40,644 nt of DNA, from assembly GCF_902859825.1 (NCBI RefSeq), contig NZ_CADIKB010000048.1:1-40644 (forward strand). Reading direction: 5' to 3'. The notes beneath the pieces were generated by a model. That model was not told where the DNA came from. It did not search any database and was given only the letters and a program-made list of their open reading frames with translations. Every line of letters starts with the position of its first letter. Within the stretch, counting starts at the first letter, position 1. Below, piece by piece: positions 23,903 through 31,097 of the stretch. Both the position numbers and the translations under genes were made by a program. The DNA comes from Paraburkholderia phenoliruptrix. Lineage in GTDB: Bacteria > Pseudomonadota > Gammaproteobacteria > Burkholderiales > Burkholderiaceae.

Positions 23903-24931
23903 ATGTCTCAGCAAGCTAGCACGGCTCGGAAGCCGCAGACCTTTTCCGAATCGTTGGTTGAACTCGTGTTCGTCCTGATTGAACTCGTGTTCAAGCTGAC
24001 TTTCACGGTGCTGCGGGTCACGACGCGAGGTCTTCTGCTGTTGCTGCGTGCCGTTCTGCGGTATGCGAAGTCTTCCCGCAAGAAAGAAGTATCGGAAGTG
24101 GGGGCGGAGGAAGTCGCATCGGACAAGCCGGCAGAGACGTCGAAACCTGAAAGGGTGGAGGCGGCAAGGTCCGTGTCCGCCAGCGTGGCGTCGAAGGGGC
24201 CGCTTTCGGCTGCTTTCACTCGGACGATCACGTTCGAGAGAGGGTTCGGGGCAGTCCTGTTTTGGTTCTACCCGGGCGGTAAGGTCAGAAGGTTGGTGAA
24301 GATCTATGACCGCACCCTTTCCGAGCGTCTCGGTTTCGAGCGCCGTGAACTGGAAGAGGTCTCGTATTCGGGCATGTCCGAAATCGAGCCGATCCTCAAG
24401 GCGACCGTTGCGCAAGTGAATAAGCTTCTGCGCGGTGAACATGAGGTGAAGCTGCGAGTCGTCGCGTCGGGTTCTTCGGATCCCGCCGCTGCGTCGGGCT
24501 CGAAGGCGGAATCGCAAGGCCAGAACTCCACGAAGCGTAAGGCCGGTGATTCTTCGGAAAAGTCAGCCAAGCGCTCCAGGAAAGAGGACGGCGATGTTGC
24601 AGTCATGCCGAGCTCGTTCCAGGAGGCCGTGGAAAAGAAGCAGAAACGTAGCCGTCCGTCCAAGGTGTACACGGGCCAAATTGTCGAGATCGGGGTCAAG
24701 CCTCGCAAGCTCGACAACAAGGAGATCGAGCAATACTGCGTGACCATCGAAGCTGATGAGTTGCACGGTAACGTACTTCCGGTCTTTGGCACGGACCTCG
24801 AACGTGCGATCGCCGATTGTGGAGCGGAGGTTGGAAGTCGCGTGCGGATCGAACACCTCGGCCGTATCGAGTGGGAAGAACCGAACGGACGGAAGGCCTG
24901 GAAGAACGCCTACAACGTCGTGAAGCTTTGA
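23903..24931 (+). CDS. Membrane-anchored protein with C-terminal OB-like domain
   Basis: 342 aa. A long N-terminal hydrophobic helix (LVELVFVLIELVFKLTFTVL, then LLLLLRAVLRYAK) suggests a membrane anchor. A charged linker, a small folded region (ITFERGFGAVLFWFYPGGKV to LLRGEHEVKLRVVASG) and a Lys/Arg-rich disordered stretch follow. The last ~85 residues (YTGQIVEIGVKPRKLD, YCVTIEADELHGNVLPVFGT, DLERAIADCGAEVGSRVRIE) resemble the beta-barrel tail with a 'GxDLERA' signature found at the ends of some conjugative-plasmid primase and relaxase proteins. Here it is joined to a membrane helix, an odd combination. Next gene is ssb. Role unknown; possibly links replication proteins to the membrane. Confidence 0.55.
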   Translation: MSQQASTARKPQTFSESLVELVFVLIELVFKLTFTVLRVTTRGLLLLLRAVLRYAKSSRKKEVSEVGAEEVASDKPAETSKPERVEAARSVSASVASKGPLSAAFTRTITFERGFGAVLFWFYPGGKVRRLVKIYDRTLSERLGFERRELEEVSYSGMSEIEPILKATVAQVNKLLRGEHEVKLRVVASGSSDPAAASGSKAESQGQNSTKRKAGDSSEKSAKRSRKEDGDVAVMPSSFQEAVEKKQKRSRPSKVYTGQIVEIGVKPRKLDNKEIEQYCVTIEADELHGNVLPVFGTDLERAIADCGAEVGSRVRIEHLGRIEWEEPNGRKAWKNAYNVVKL

Positions 24932-24947
24932 AGAAAAAGGAATCCGT

Positions 24948-25421
24948 ATGCGCAATACGAACGTCTGTTTTATTCACGGCCGGATCGGTAGGGACCCGGA
25001 AGTACGGTTCCTGCCGTCAGGTACGCCCCAGGCGAAGTTCTCGCTCTGTTCGAACGACGACTACTTCGACAAGAAGGCGGGCAGATGGGTGGAGGTCGCG
25101 GAGTGGCACGACTGCGTTGTGGTCGGCGACTACGCAGAGAAGGTGGCTGAGAAATACCAGCGTGGCGACGTCGTCAACATCACCTGTCGCGTGAAACCTC
25201 GTACCTACGAGAAGAACGGGCAGAAGGTCAAGGTGGTCGAGATGTACGTGCAGTCGATGGAGCTGATTGCCAAGAAGGGCGAGTTGGTTCGCCAGCAGTC
25301 CAACGGGCACACAGCTTCGCGAGGTAACGGTCAGCCGCAAGGCGGCAATGAGCAGTCCCGTGACGAAGGTCCGGCATATGCGAATGGCTACGGCGATGAA
25401 GATGGTGGTCCGGCCTTTTGA
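24948..25421 (+). CDS. ssb: Single-stranded DNA-binding protein
   Basis: 157 aa, starting MRNTNVCFIHGRIGRDPEVR with an AAAGGA site upstream. OB-fold of bacterial SSB: FLPSGTPQAKFSLCSND, VEVAEWHDCVVVGDYAEKVA, KYQRGDVVNITCRVKPRTYE, VVEMYVQSMELIAKKG. A Gly/Gln/Asn-rich linker ends in an acidic tip, DEDGGPAF, a variant of the classical DDDIPF that recruits partner proteins. This replicon-borne SSB would serve plasmid DNA replication with the primase-like and helicase proteins in the window. Confidence 0.92.
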   Translation: MRNTNVCFIHGRIGRDPEVRFLPSGTPQAKFSLCSNDDYFDKKAGRWVEVAEWHDCVVVGDYAEKVAEKYQRGDVVNITCRVKPRTYEKNGQKVKVVEMYVQSMELIAKKGELVRQQSNGHTASRGNGQPQGGNEQSRDEGPAYANGYGDEDGGPAF

Positions 25422-25471
25422 AGGTTGGGTCGCTGGCTGAATCGATTTGAAACTGAGTTTTTCCCGGAAGG

Positions 25472-25501
25472 GGGCACGTTCCCCGACCGGGGGACGTGTC
25501 C
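25472..25501 (+). promoter_or_regulatory. GC-rich intercistronic stem-loop
   Basis: A 13-bp stem with two G-T wobbles: 25472-25484 pairs with 25489-25501 around a GACC loop. There is no T run, so it is more likely an RNA-stability or processing element than a simple terminator. Confidence 0.5.
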
Positions 25502-25533
25502 GCCTACCTCAATCCAATTTGACGGAGATGGAC

Positions 25534-25761
25534 ATGAATACTCAACGTGTGAAGTCGGGTGCTGAGCTGGTCGAATTCATCAAGAACGAACAGGTCATGC
25601 GCAATACGTTCGCAAGCGATGTGATGGTCAAAGCAGACGGCACATCGACGGTGAAGAAGATCGCTTACGACGGCATCGGTCTGGTCGTGGAAAACGAGTC
25701 CCTCGATCCCGACCAGTTCGTTTCCGCGAACAGCGTCTTCGTCGCCGCGGTGCTGGATTGA
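25534..25761 (+). CDS. Small hypothetical protein (75 aa)
   Basis: I start at ATG 25534 (MNTQRVKSGAELVEFIKNEQ), with GGAG 6 bp upstream; an ATG two codons earlier overlaps the ribosome site. Mostly mixed alpha/beta, acidic, no cysteines, no membrane helix. It lies between ssb and a 400-bp leader before nrdA. Family not recognised. Confidence 0.65.
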   Translation: MNTQRVKSGAELVEFIKNEQVMRNTFASDVMVKADGTSTVKKIAYDGIGLVVENESLDPDQFVSANSVFVAAVLD

Positions 25762-26161
25762 CCGCATGTTATGCGTCTGGTACGTGTGCCGTACGCAAAC
25801 CGAAGCCCGCTCGAAAGAGCGGACTTCCCCAAGCCGATCGCGGTGATCGGTTTCGGGAAGTGACCGGTTTTACTGAGCGATGTCCGCTCCCGAGCTGACG
25901 GATTCAGCCGCAGTCACTTAGGTGACTATCGTTTGAAGCATCACGTGCTTCCGGGATTTCGGTCCCGTTCTCCTGTTGTCGGTCGTAGAGGCCGGCGTTC
26001 TTTCACCCGGTGGGGAAGCATCTTCCCTCTGGGGAAGTTTCCTGCCGAATTCTTGTCACCCACTTGATTCGGGATCCACTTAAGCGATCTCGATGCGAGG
26101 CCGTTTAACTGGGCCTCGCGCCTTTTCACCTGGGTAACAACTCTTACAGTAGGAGCATGAA
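25762..26161 (+). promoter_or_regulatory. Structured ~400-bp leader before nrdA
   Basis: No gene seen. A chain of hairpins: CCGCTC-gaaa-GAGCGG (~25808), a long composite stem CCGATC/GATCGG flanked by TTCCCC/CGGGAA (~25826-25858), AGTCAC-ttag-GTGACT (~25913), GAAGCA-tcacg-TGCTTC (~25935), CGGGA-tttcgg-TCCCG, and CGAGGCC/GGCCTCG (~26094-26118). I looked for the conserved core of a cobalamin riboswitch and for NrdR boxes and found neither. The final AGGAG serves nrdA. Confidence 0.45.
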
Positions 26162-29002
26162 ATGAAACGCGAAGATCTGATTGGTGCACACATGGTCATC
26201 CGCCGTAACGGCGAGACCGTACCGTTCGATAAAGCGAAGATCGCGAACGCGATCGCCAAGGCATTCCTGTACGACGCATATGGCAACTTGTATCGCGCTG
26301 GCGTGTCGTCTCTGAGTGCCGCGCAGCGCGTCAAGGTCGAGGAATTGACCAATGACGTCTGTGCTGCCCTGAATCGTCGGGGGGAGAGCGTAGCTTTCCG
26401 TATCGAGGATATCCAGGATCAGGTGGAACTCGCGCTTATGCGTAGCGGTGAGCATGAGGTGGCACGCGGGTATGTGCTTTACCGTGAAATGGCTGCGCAG
26501 AAGCGTACGCCGGCGGCGACGGTGGGTCAGTACGACCACATCAAGTTGTATCGCCAGCGTGACGGCGCGGTGGTGCCGTTCGATGCAGCCTTCTGGATCG
26601 CAATCATCGAGTCCGTGGTGTTGGGTCTCGAGAGCGTATCGGCGAAGGATCTGTTTGACGAAGCGGTCCGCAACCTCTACAACGAGGCCGAGGAAACCGA
26701 GATCGAGAACGCGCTGGTGCTTTCGGCGCGTACGAAGATCGAGGTCGAGCCGCAACACGCGAAAGCGGCTGCTCGCCTGGTGCTCGCGTTCCAGCTTGGC
26801 CACGATGTGTTCGGCAAGCCGGTGACGTTGGGCGAGGTGGCTGAAGGCTACGGCGAGGCGTTCATCCGCGGCATCGAGGATGGCGTCAAAGCGGAGCTGC
26901 TGACCGAGGACATGTCCAAGGGTTTCGATCTCAGTCGTCTTGCTTCGGCGATCCGGCCGGAGCGCGATCGACTCTTCGACTACCTCGGCATGCAGACGCT
27001 GTACGACCGCTATCTGTTACACGTCGAAGGGCGCCGTATCGAACTGCCTCAGGCGTTTCTGATGCGGGTAGCGATGGGCCTTGCCCGGAACGAAATCGAG
27101 CGCGAAACGCGTGCGATTGAGTTCTACGAAGTGCTGTCGTCGTTCGACTACATGTCGAGCACGCCGACGCTTTTCAACACGGGCTCGCGCCGGTCACAGC
27201 TTTCGAGCTGCTACCTTACGACCATTTCTGACGATCTCGAAGGGATCTACGATGGTCTGAAGGAGAACGCTTTGCTGTCCAAGTTCGCTGGTGGCCTGGG
27301 TAACGACTGGACGAACGTCCGAGCCATGGGTGCCTGGATCAAGGGTACCAATGGCAAGTCACAGGGCGTTGTCCCGTTCCTCAAGGTGGTCAACGACACG
27401 GCTGTTGCAGTCAATCAGGGTGGGAAGCGCAAGGGTGCAGTCTGTGCCTATCTGGAATCGTGGCACCTCGATATCGAGGAGTTTCTGGAACTGCGCAAGA
27501 ACACCGGTGATGACCGCCGCCGGACGCACGACATGAACACGGCGAACTGGATTCCCGACCTGTTCATGAAGCGCGTGATGGAAGGCGGCGACTGGACGCT
27601 GTTTTCTCCGAACGACGTGCCGGATCTTCATGATGTTTATGGTGCGAAGTTCGAGGAACGCTACGTGCAGTATGAGGCGCAGGCTGATGCCGGCGCTATC
27701 AAGCTGCACAAGCGTCGTCCGGCCGTTGAACTGTGGCGCAAGATGCTCGGAATGCTGTTCGAAACCGGTCATCCATGGATCACTTTCAAGGACCCGTGCA
27801 ATATCCGTTCCCCGCAGCAACATGTCGGCGTGGTGCATAGCTCGAACCTGTGCACCGAAATCACGCTGAACACGAGCGACGAGGAAATCGCCGTCTGCAA
27901 CCTGGGCTCGGTCAACCTGATCAACCATATCAAGGATGGTCAGATCGACCACGAGAAGCTGCGTCGTACCGTTCGCATTGCAATGCGGATGCTCGACAAC
28001 GTGATCGACATGAACTACTACGCGGTGGCGAAGGCTCGCTCGTCGAACCTGAAGCATCGTCCGGTAGGCCTGGGCCTGATGGGACATCAGGATGCGCTGT
28101 ACATGCTCGGCATCCCGTTCGGAAGCGAGGCCGCGGTCGAGTTCTCGGACCGCTCGATGGAGGCTCTTGCGTATTACGCATACGAGGCTTCGTCGGACCT
28201 GGCCGTTGAGCGCGGCGCTTACTCGAGTTTCAAGGGGTCGCTGTGGTCGAAGGGTGTACTGCCGTTCGACTCGCTGAAGCTCCTGGCTGAAGCGCGTGGC
28301 CCTCAGTATCTCGAGGTCGATCAGAGTATCACGATGGATTGGGATGGCCTCCGGGAGAGGATCCTGAAGCAAGGTATGCGCAACTCCAACTGTATCGCGA
28401 TCGCGCCGACGGCGACGATCTCGAACATCGTGGGGGTGTCCGCGTGTATCGAGCCTCAGTTTCAGAACCTGTACGTGAAGTCGAATTTGTCCGGGGAGTT
28501 CACTCTCGTCAACGAGTACCTGATTGCCGATTTGAAGAAACTCGGTATCTGGGACGAGTTGATGCTGGCTGACCTGAAGTATTACGACGGGTCTGTTCAG
28601 CGTATCGACCGCATTCCGGCGGAGATCAAGGCGCGCTATGCAACGGCGTTCGAGATCGAACCGAAGTGGCTCGTGGAGAGTGCGGCACGCCGGCAGAAGT
28701 GGATCGACCAGGCTCAGTCCTTGAACATCTACATCGCCGGTGCATCGGGCAAGAAACTGGACGAGGTCTACAAGCTGGCGTGGGTTCGCGGTCTTAAAAC
28801 GACTTACTACCTGCGCACGATGGCGGCTACGTCCGTGGAAAAGTCGACCGTGGCATCGGCAACGCTCAACGCAGTCACACCGTCGGCTCCGGCCGCTGTC
28901 GCTCCGCAGTTCACCGCAGAGCCGGCGCTGGAGGCGGATGGTCCGGTCTGCACGATGCGCCCGGGCGATCCGGGCTTCGACGAGTGCGAGGCGTGCCAGT
29001 AG
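26162..29002 (+). CDS. nrdA: Class I ribonucleoside-diphosphate reductase, alpha subunit
   Basis: 946 aa; AGGAG 6 bp before ATG 26162. Two ATP-cone-like regions open the protein (VIRRNGETVPFDKAKIANAI; IKLYRQRDGAVVPFDAAF), as in other large proteobacterial NrdA proteins. The catalytic barrel follows: SSTPTLFNTGSRRSQLSSCY with the first redox Cys (~349), SNLCTEITLN with the Asn-x-Cys-x-Glu radical site (~562-566), AVCNLGSVNL with the second redox Cys (~579), QGMRNSNCIAIAPTATISNI, and RGLKTTYYLRTMAA. The tail ends in CEACQ, the exchange cysteines. All expected catalytic residues are present, so it should be active, making deoxyribonucleotides with NrdB 80 bp downstream. Carrying it on a replicon with its own ssb suggests control of the dNTP supply during replication. 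Confidence 0.96.
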   Translation: MKREDLIGAHMVIRRNGETVPFDKAKIANAIAKAFLYDAYGNLYRAGVSSLSAAQRVKVEELTNDVCAALNRRGESVAFRIEDIQDQVELALMRSGEHEVARGYVLYREMAAQKRTPAATVGQYDHIKLYRQRDGAVVPFDAAFWIAIIESVVLGLESVSAKDLFDEAVRNLYNEAEETEIENALVLSARTKIEVEPQHAKAAARLVLAFQLGHDVFGKPVTLGEVAEGYGEAFIRGIEDGVKAELLTEDMSKGFDLSRLASAIRPERDRLFDYLGMQTLYDRYLLHVEGRRIELPQAFLMRVAMGLARNEIERETRAIEFYEVLSSFDYMSSTPTLFNTGSRRSQLSSCYLTTISDDLEGIYDGLKENALLSKFAGGLGNDWTNVRAMGAWIKGTNGKSQGVVPFLKVVNDTAVAVNQGGKRKGAVCAYLESWHLDIEEFLELRKNTGDDRRRTHDMNTANWIPDLFMKRVMEGGDWTLFSPNDVPDLHDVYGAKFEERYVQYEAQADAGAIKLHKRRPAVELWRKMLGMLFETGHPWITFKDPCNIRSPQQHVGVVHSSNLCTEITLNTSDEEIAVCNLGSVNLINHIKDGQIDHEKLRRTVRIAMRMLDNVIDMNYYAVAKARSSNLKHRPVGLGLMGHQDALYMLGIPFGSEAAVEFSDRSMEALAYYAYEASSDLAVERGAYSSFKGSLWSKGVLPFDSLKLLAEARGPQYLEVDQSITMDWDGLRERILKQGMRNSNCIAIAPTATISNIVGVSACIEPQFQNLYVKSNLSGEFTLVNEYLIADLKKLGIWDELMLADLKYYDGSVQRIDRIPAEIKARYATAFEIEPKWLVESAARRQKWIDQAQSLNIYIAGASGKKLDEVYKLAWVRGLKTTYYLRTMAATSVEKSTVASATLNAVTPSAPAAVAPQFTAEPALEADGPVCTMRPGDPGFDECEACQ

Positions 29003-29033
29003 CTTTCGCTGGTGGACTCGTGATGTCTTAATT

Positions 29034-29059
29034 GCAGGACGGCCTTCCGGCTGTCCTGC
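29034..29059 (+). promoter_or_regulatory. Stem-loop between nrdA and nrdB
   Basis: GCAGGACGGCC pairs with GGCTGTCCTGC around TTCC (11 bp, one wobble). It has no T run and lies 25 bp before the nrdB start. Confidence 0.5.
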
Positions 29060-29083
29060 CTCTTCTCGCTTTGGGAGTTTGAG

Positions 29084-30157
29084 ATGGAAATATCTTCATC
29101 CTTCGGCGCGGTTGCTCACGCGCATGCAGGCGCTGCCACGGGTCGTGTCGATGCTGCTGACAAGCGGATTATCAATGGCAAGACCGACGTGAACCAGCTC
29201 GTACCGTTCAAGTACAAATGGGCATGGGAGAAGTATCTCGCTGGTTGCTCGAATCACTGGATGCCCCAGGAGATCAACATGGCGCGGGACATTGCGCTGT
29301 GGAAAGACCCGCATGGCTTGACGGCCGACGAACGTCGGATCATCACCCGGAATCTGGGGTTCTTCACGACTGCCGACTCGCTGGCTGCGAACAATATTGT
29401 GCTCGGTACCTACCGGCACATTACCGCACCGGAATGTCGTCAGTTCCTGCTTCGGCAGGCGTTTGAGGAGGCAGTGCACACGCACGCCTACCAATACATC
29501 GTGGAGTCCCTTGGACTGGACCAAGGGGAGGTCTTCAATGCCTATCGAGAAGTTCCTTCGATCAAGGCAAAGGATGACTTCCTGATCCCGTTTATCGAGA
29601 CCCTGACCGACCCGTCGTTCACCACGGGTACGGTTGAGAACGATCAGAAACTGCTTTTGGGACTGATCGTCTTCGCATGCTTGATGGAAGGCCTGTTCTT
29701 CTATGTCGGCTTCACGCAGATCCTGTCGTTAGGCCGGCAAAACAAGATGACGGGAGCGGCGGAGCAGTACCAGTACATCCTGCGGGATGAGTCGATGCAC
29801 TGCAACTTCGGTATCGACCTGATCAATGCGATCAAGCTGGAGAATCCGCACCTGTGGACGGAATCGTTCAAGCAGAAGGTGGACGAGGTATTCAAGGAAG
29901 CGGTACGCCTCGAATACCAGTACGCGGAGGACACCATGCCCCGTGGCGTTCTCGGTCTGAATGCCGATCTGTTCAAGGGCTACTTGCGTTTCATCGCCAA
30001 CCGGCGGAAGACGCAGATTGGTCTCACCCCCGATTTCGAGGGCGAGACGAACCCCTTTCCGTGGATGAGCGAAATGCTCGATCTGCGGAAGGAGCGCAAT
30101 TTCTTCGAGACTCGAGTGATCGAGTACCAGACGGGCGGCGCTCTTAGCTGGGACTAA
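29084..30157 (+). CDS. nrdB: Class I ribonucleoside-diphosphate reductase, beta subunit
   Basis: 357 aa; GGGAG upstream. Ferritin-like RNR small subunit. Metal ligands: Asp in FFTTADSLAANN, Glu/His in QAFEEAVHTHAYQYI, Glu in LMEGLFFYVGF, and Glu/His in RDESMHCNFGIDL. The Tyr four residues after the first ligand His (HTHAY) matches the radical Tyr122 of E. coli NrdB, so it is a tyrosyl-radical enzyme. The C-terminal tail (VIEYQTGGALSWD) is the usual alpha-binding peptide region. It makes the radical used by NrdA. Confidence 0.96.
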   Translation: MEISSSFGAVAHAHAGAATGRVDAADKRIINGKTDVNQLVPFKYKWAWEKYLAGCSNHWMPQEINMARDIALWKDPHGLTADERRIITRNLGFFTTADSLAANNIVLGTYRHITAPECRQFLLRQAFEEAVHTHAYQYIVESLGLDQGEVFNAYREVPSIKAKDDFLIPFIETLTDPSFTTGTVENDQKLLLGLIVFACLMEGLFFYVGFTQILSLGRQNKMTGAAEQYQYILRDESMHCNFGIDLINAIKLENPHLWTESFKQKVDEVFKEAVRLEYQYAEDTMPRGVLGLNADLFKGYLRFIANRRKTQIGLTPDFEGETNPFPWMSEMLDLRKERNFFETRVIEYQTGGALSWD

Positions 30158-30198
30158 TGGTTGCGGTCGCTGGCACAGCCAGCAACGTGACTACGTGC

Positions 30199-30228
30199 GG
30201 CACCCGGGTTTCCGGGTGCCATTTTTTT
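30199..30228 (+). terminator. Rho-independent terminator after nrdB
   Basis: GGCACCCGG-gtt(t)-CCGGGTGCC, a 9-bp perfect stem followed by ATTTTTTT. The next gene starts only 15 bp later, so transcription into it must read through or start elsewhere. Confidence 0.88.
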
Positions 30229-30242
30229 ATTCGGAGAAGTCT

Positions 30243-30674
30243 ATGAAACATAACCGCAGTAAACGCAATAATCCACATGCAGTTCGCGTGGAGCAGGCAA
30301 AGGCTCGCGAGGCCAATGCCAGATGTCACCTTGAATCGACAAGGACCGAGTTGAAACAGGCCCGCAAGCGAATCAGGGACTTGGAGTTCGAAGTACAAGG
30401 TTTTCGCGAGAAGGCCGAGGGAAAAGGCTCCAACAAGAAGCTGGGCAAGGACGTGTTCCTGGACGGACTGTTCTTCTTCGTTATTGCCCTGCTCCTTGAG
30501 GTCGGGAAGCCCTTTCTGGAAACGGAGTTTGACGTTCGAGGTGAGAGCTCCCAGACGGCCATCATTGTTGTGGTCATGCTAGTGATGGCAATGCTGTACG
30601 CGGGTGCGAAGAAGGTCGATTCGAGGCGCGAGATTCGAGGGAGGCAACTCCTGAAACGTGCGTCTGGTTTGTAG
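30243..30674 (+). CDS. Coiled-coil membrane protein, unknown function
   Basis: 143 aa from ATG 30243 (MKHNRSKRNNPHAVRVEQAK), GGAG 9 bp upstream. Residues ~14-55 are a highly charged likely coiled coil (STRTELKQARKRIRDLEFEV). Two membrane helices follow: DVFLDGLFFFVIALLLEVG and TAIIVVVMLVMAMLYAGA. The C-terminus is basic. No family recognised. It lies between a strong terminator and the regulatory block before the RNR-like gene. Confidence 0.6.
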   Translation: MKHNRSKRNNPHAVRVEQAKAREANARCHLESTRTELKQARKRIRDLEFEVQGFREKAEGKGSNKKLGKDVFLDGLFFFVIALLLEVGKPFLETEFDVRGESSQTAIIVVVMLVMAMLYAGAKKVDSRREIRGRQLLKRASGL

Positions 30675-30709
30675 AAGTGGTTACCTGTTCGACATCCATT
30701 GTGACCCCA

Positions 30710-30730
30710 GACCCTGCCTCGGCAGGGTCT
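30710..30730 (+). terminator. Possible terminator after the coiled-coil gene
   Basis: AGACCCTGCC-(tc)-GGCAGGGTCT then TCTCG; a strong stem with a tiny loop and poor T run. Confidence 0.4.
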
Positions 30731-30750
30731 TCTCGCAGGGCCACGAAAAA

Positions 30751-30763
30751 TTCCCGTCAGGAA
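30751..30763. promoter_or_regulatory. Shared palindrome, site 6
   Basis: TTCCCGTCAGGAA, one base off site 1. It is followed by TTCACC and a consensus TATAAT at 30775-30780. At this site the palindrome overlaps where a -35 would be, so it could block or replace it. Confidence 0.55.
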
Positions 30764-30808
30764 TTCACCTGTACTATAATTTCTGCTACCTAGCTGGGGG
30801 TCTATACT
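30764..30808 (+). promoter_or_regulatory. Promoter region for the RNR-like gene
   Basis: A perfect -10 TATAAT (30775-30780) and a second TATACT (30803-30808). No good -35 fits either. The leader to the ATG at 31098 would be ~300 nt. Confidence 0.45.
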
Positions 30809-30837
30809 AGCCTGAGCCGTAAATCGGTACATTTCCC

Positions 30838-30906
30838 TTTTCGAGACGTCACAAGCATGCATGGGTTGAATGCTTGTGAGGTTTTTTGTGCTCCGGCACA
30901 GAAGGG
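30838..30906 (+). ncRNA. Tandem-hairpin RNA element, copy A
   Basis: TCGAGACG, then stem TCACAAGCAT/ATGCTTGTGA (30849-30858/30870-30879), then GG and TTTTTT, then a second stem GTGC-tccg-GCAC (30888-30899) and AGAAGGG. The first stem plus T run looks like a terminator inside the leader of the RNR-like gene, so an attenuator is possible. Copy B is at 32470. Confidence 0.55.
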
Positions 30907-31025
30907 CTGCCTGGTATGCCCGTCCTGCTCTTGAGTTGGACTACCCAGGCCTCAGGGTTTATCCCTCACGTCTTGCCTCTCCGTTCTGGATAGGTACTTC
31001 TCCTGTCGAGTGTTCCTGGTTTCGA

Positions 31026-31061
31026 GGCCCCCCAGAGCGATGCCCAACGCTCTGGGGGGCC
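31026..31061 (+). promoter_or_regulatory. 14-bp perfect stem-loop before the RNR-like gene
   Basis: GGCCCCCCAGAGCG (31026-31039) pairs perfectly with CGCTCTGGGGGGCC (31048-31061), 8-nt loop, no T run. Confidence 0.6.
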
Positions 31062-31097
31062 CCGATTCCGGGGTTCACGTTCGACAAGGAGATCAAC

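Noticed and set aside
25762..26161. Cobalamin riboswitch or NrdR boxes before nrdA
   Set aside because: Neither the conserved cobalamin-riboswitch core nor paired ~16-bp NrdR boxes could be found by eye.
27359..28372. 337-aa minus-strand frame
   Set aside because: Lies entirely inside nrdA on the opposite strand; a codon-bias shadow.
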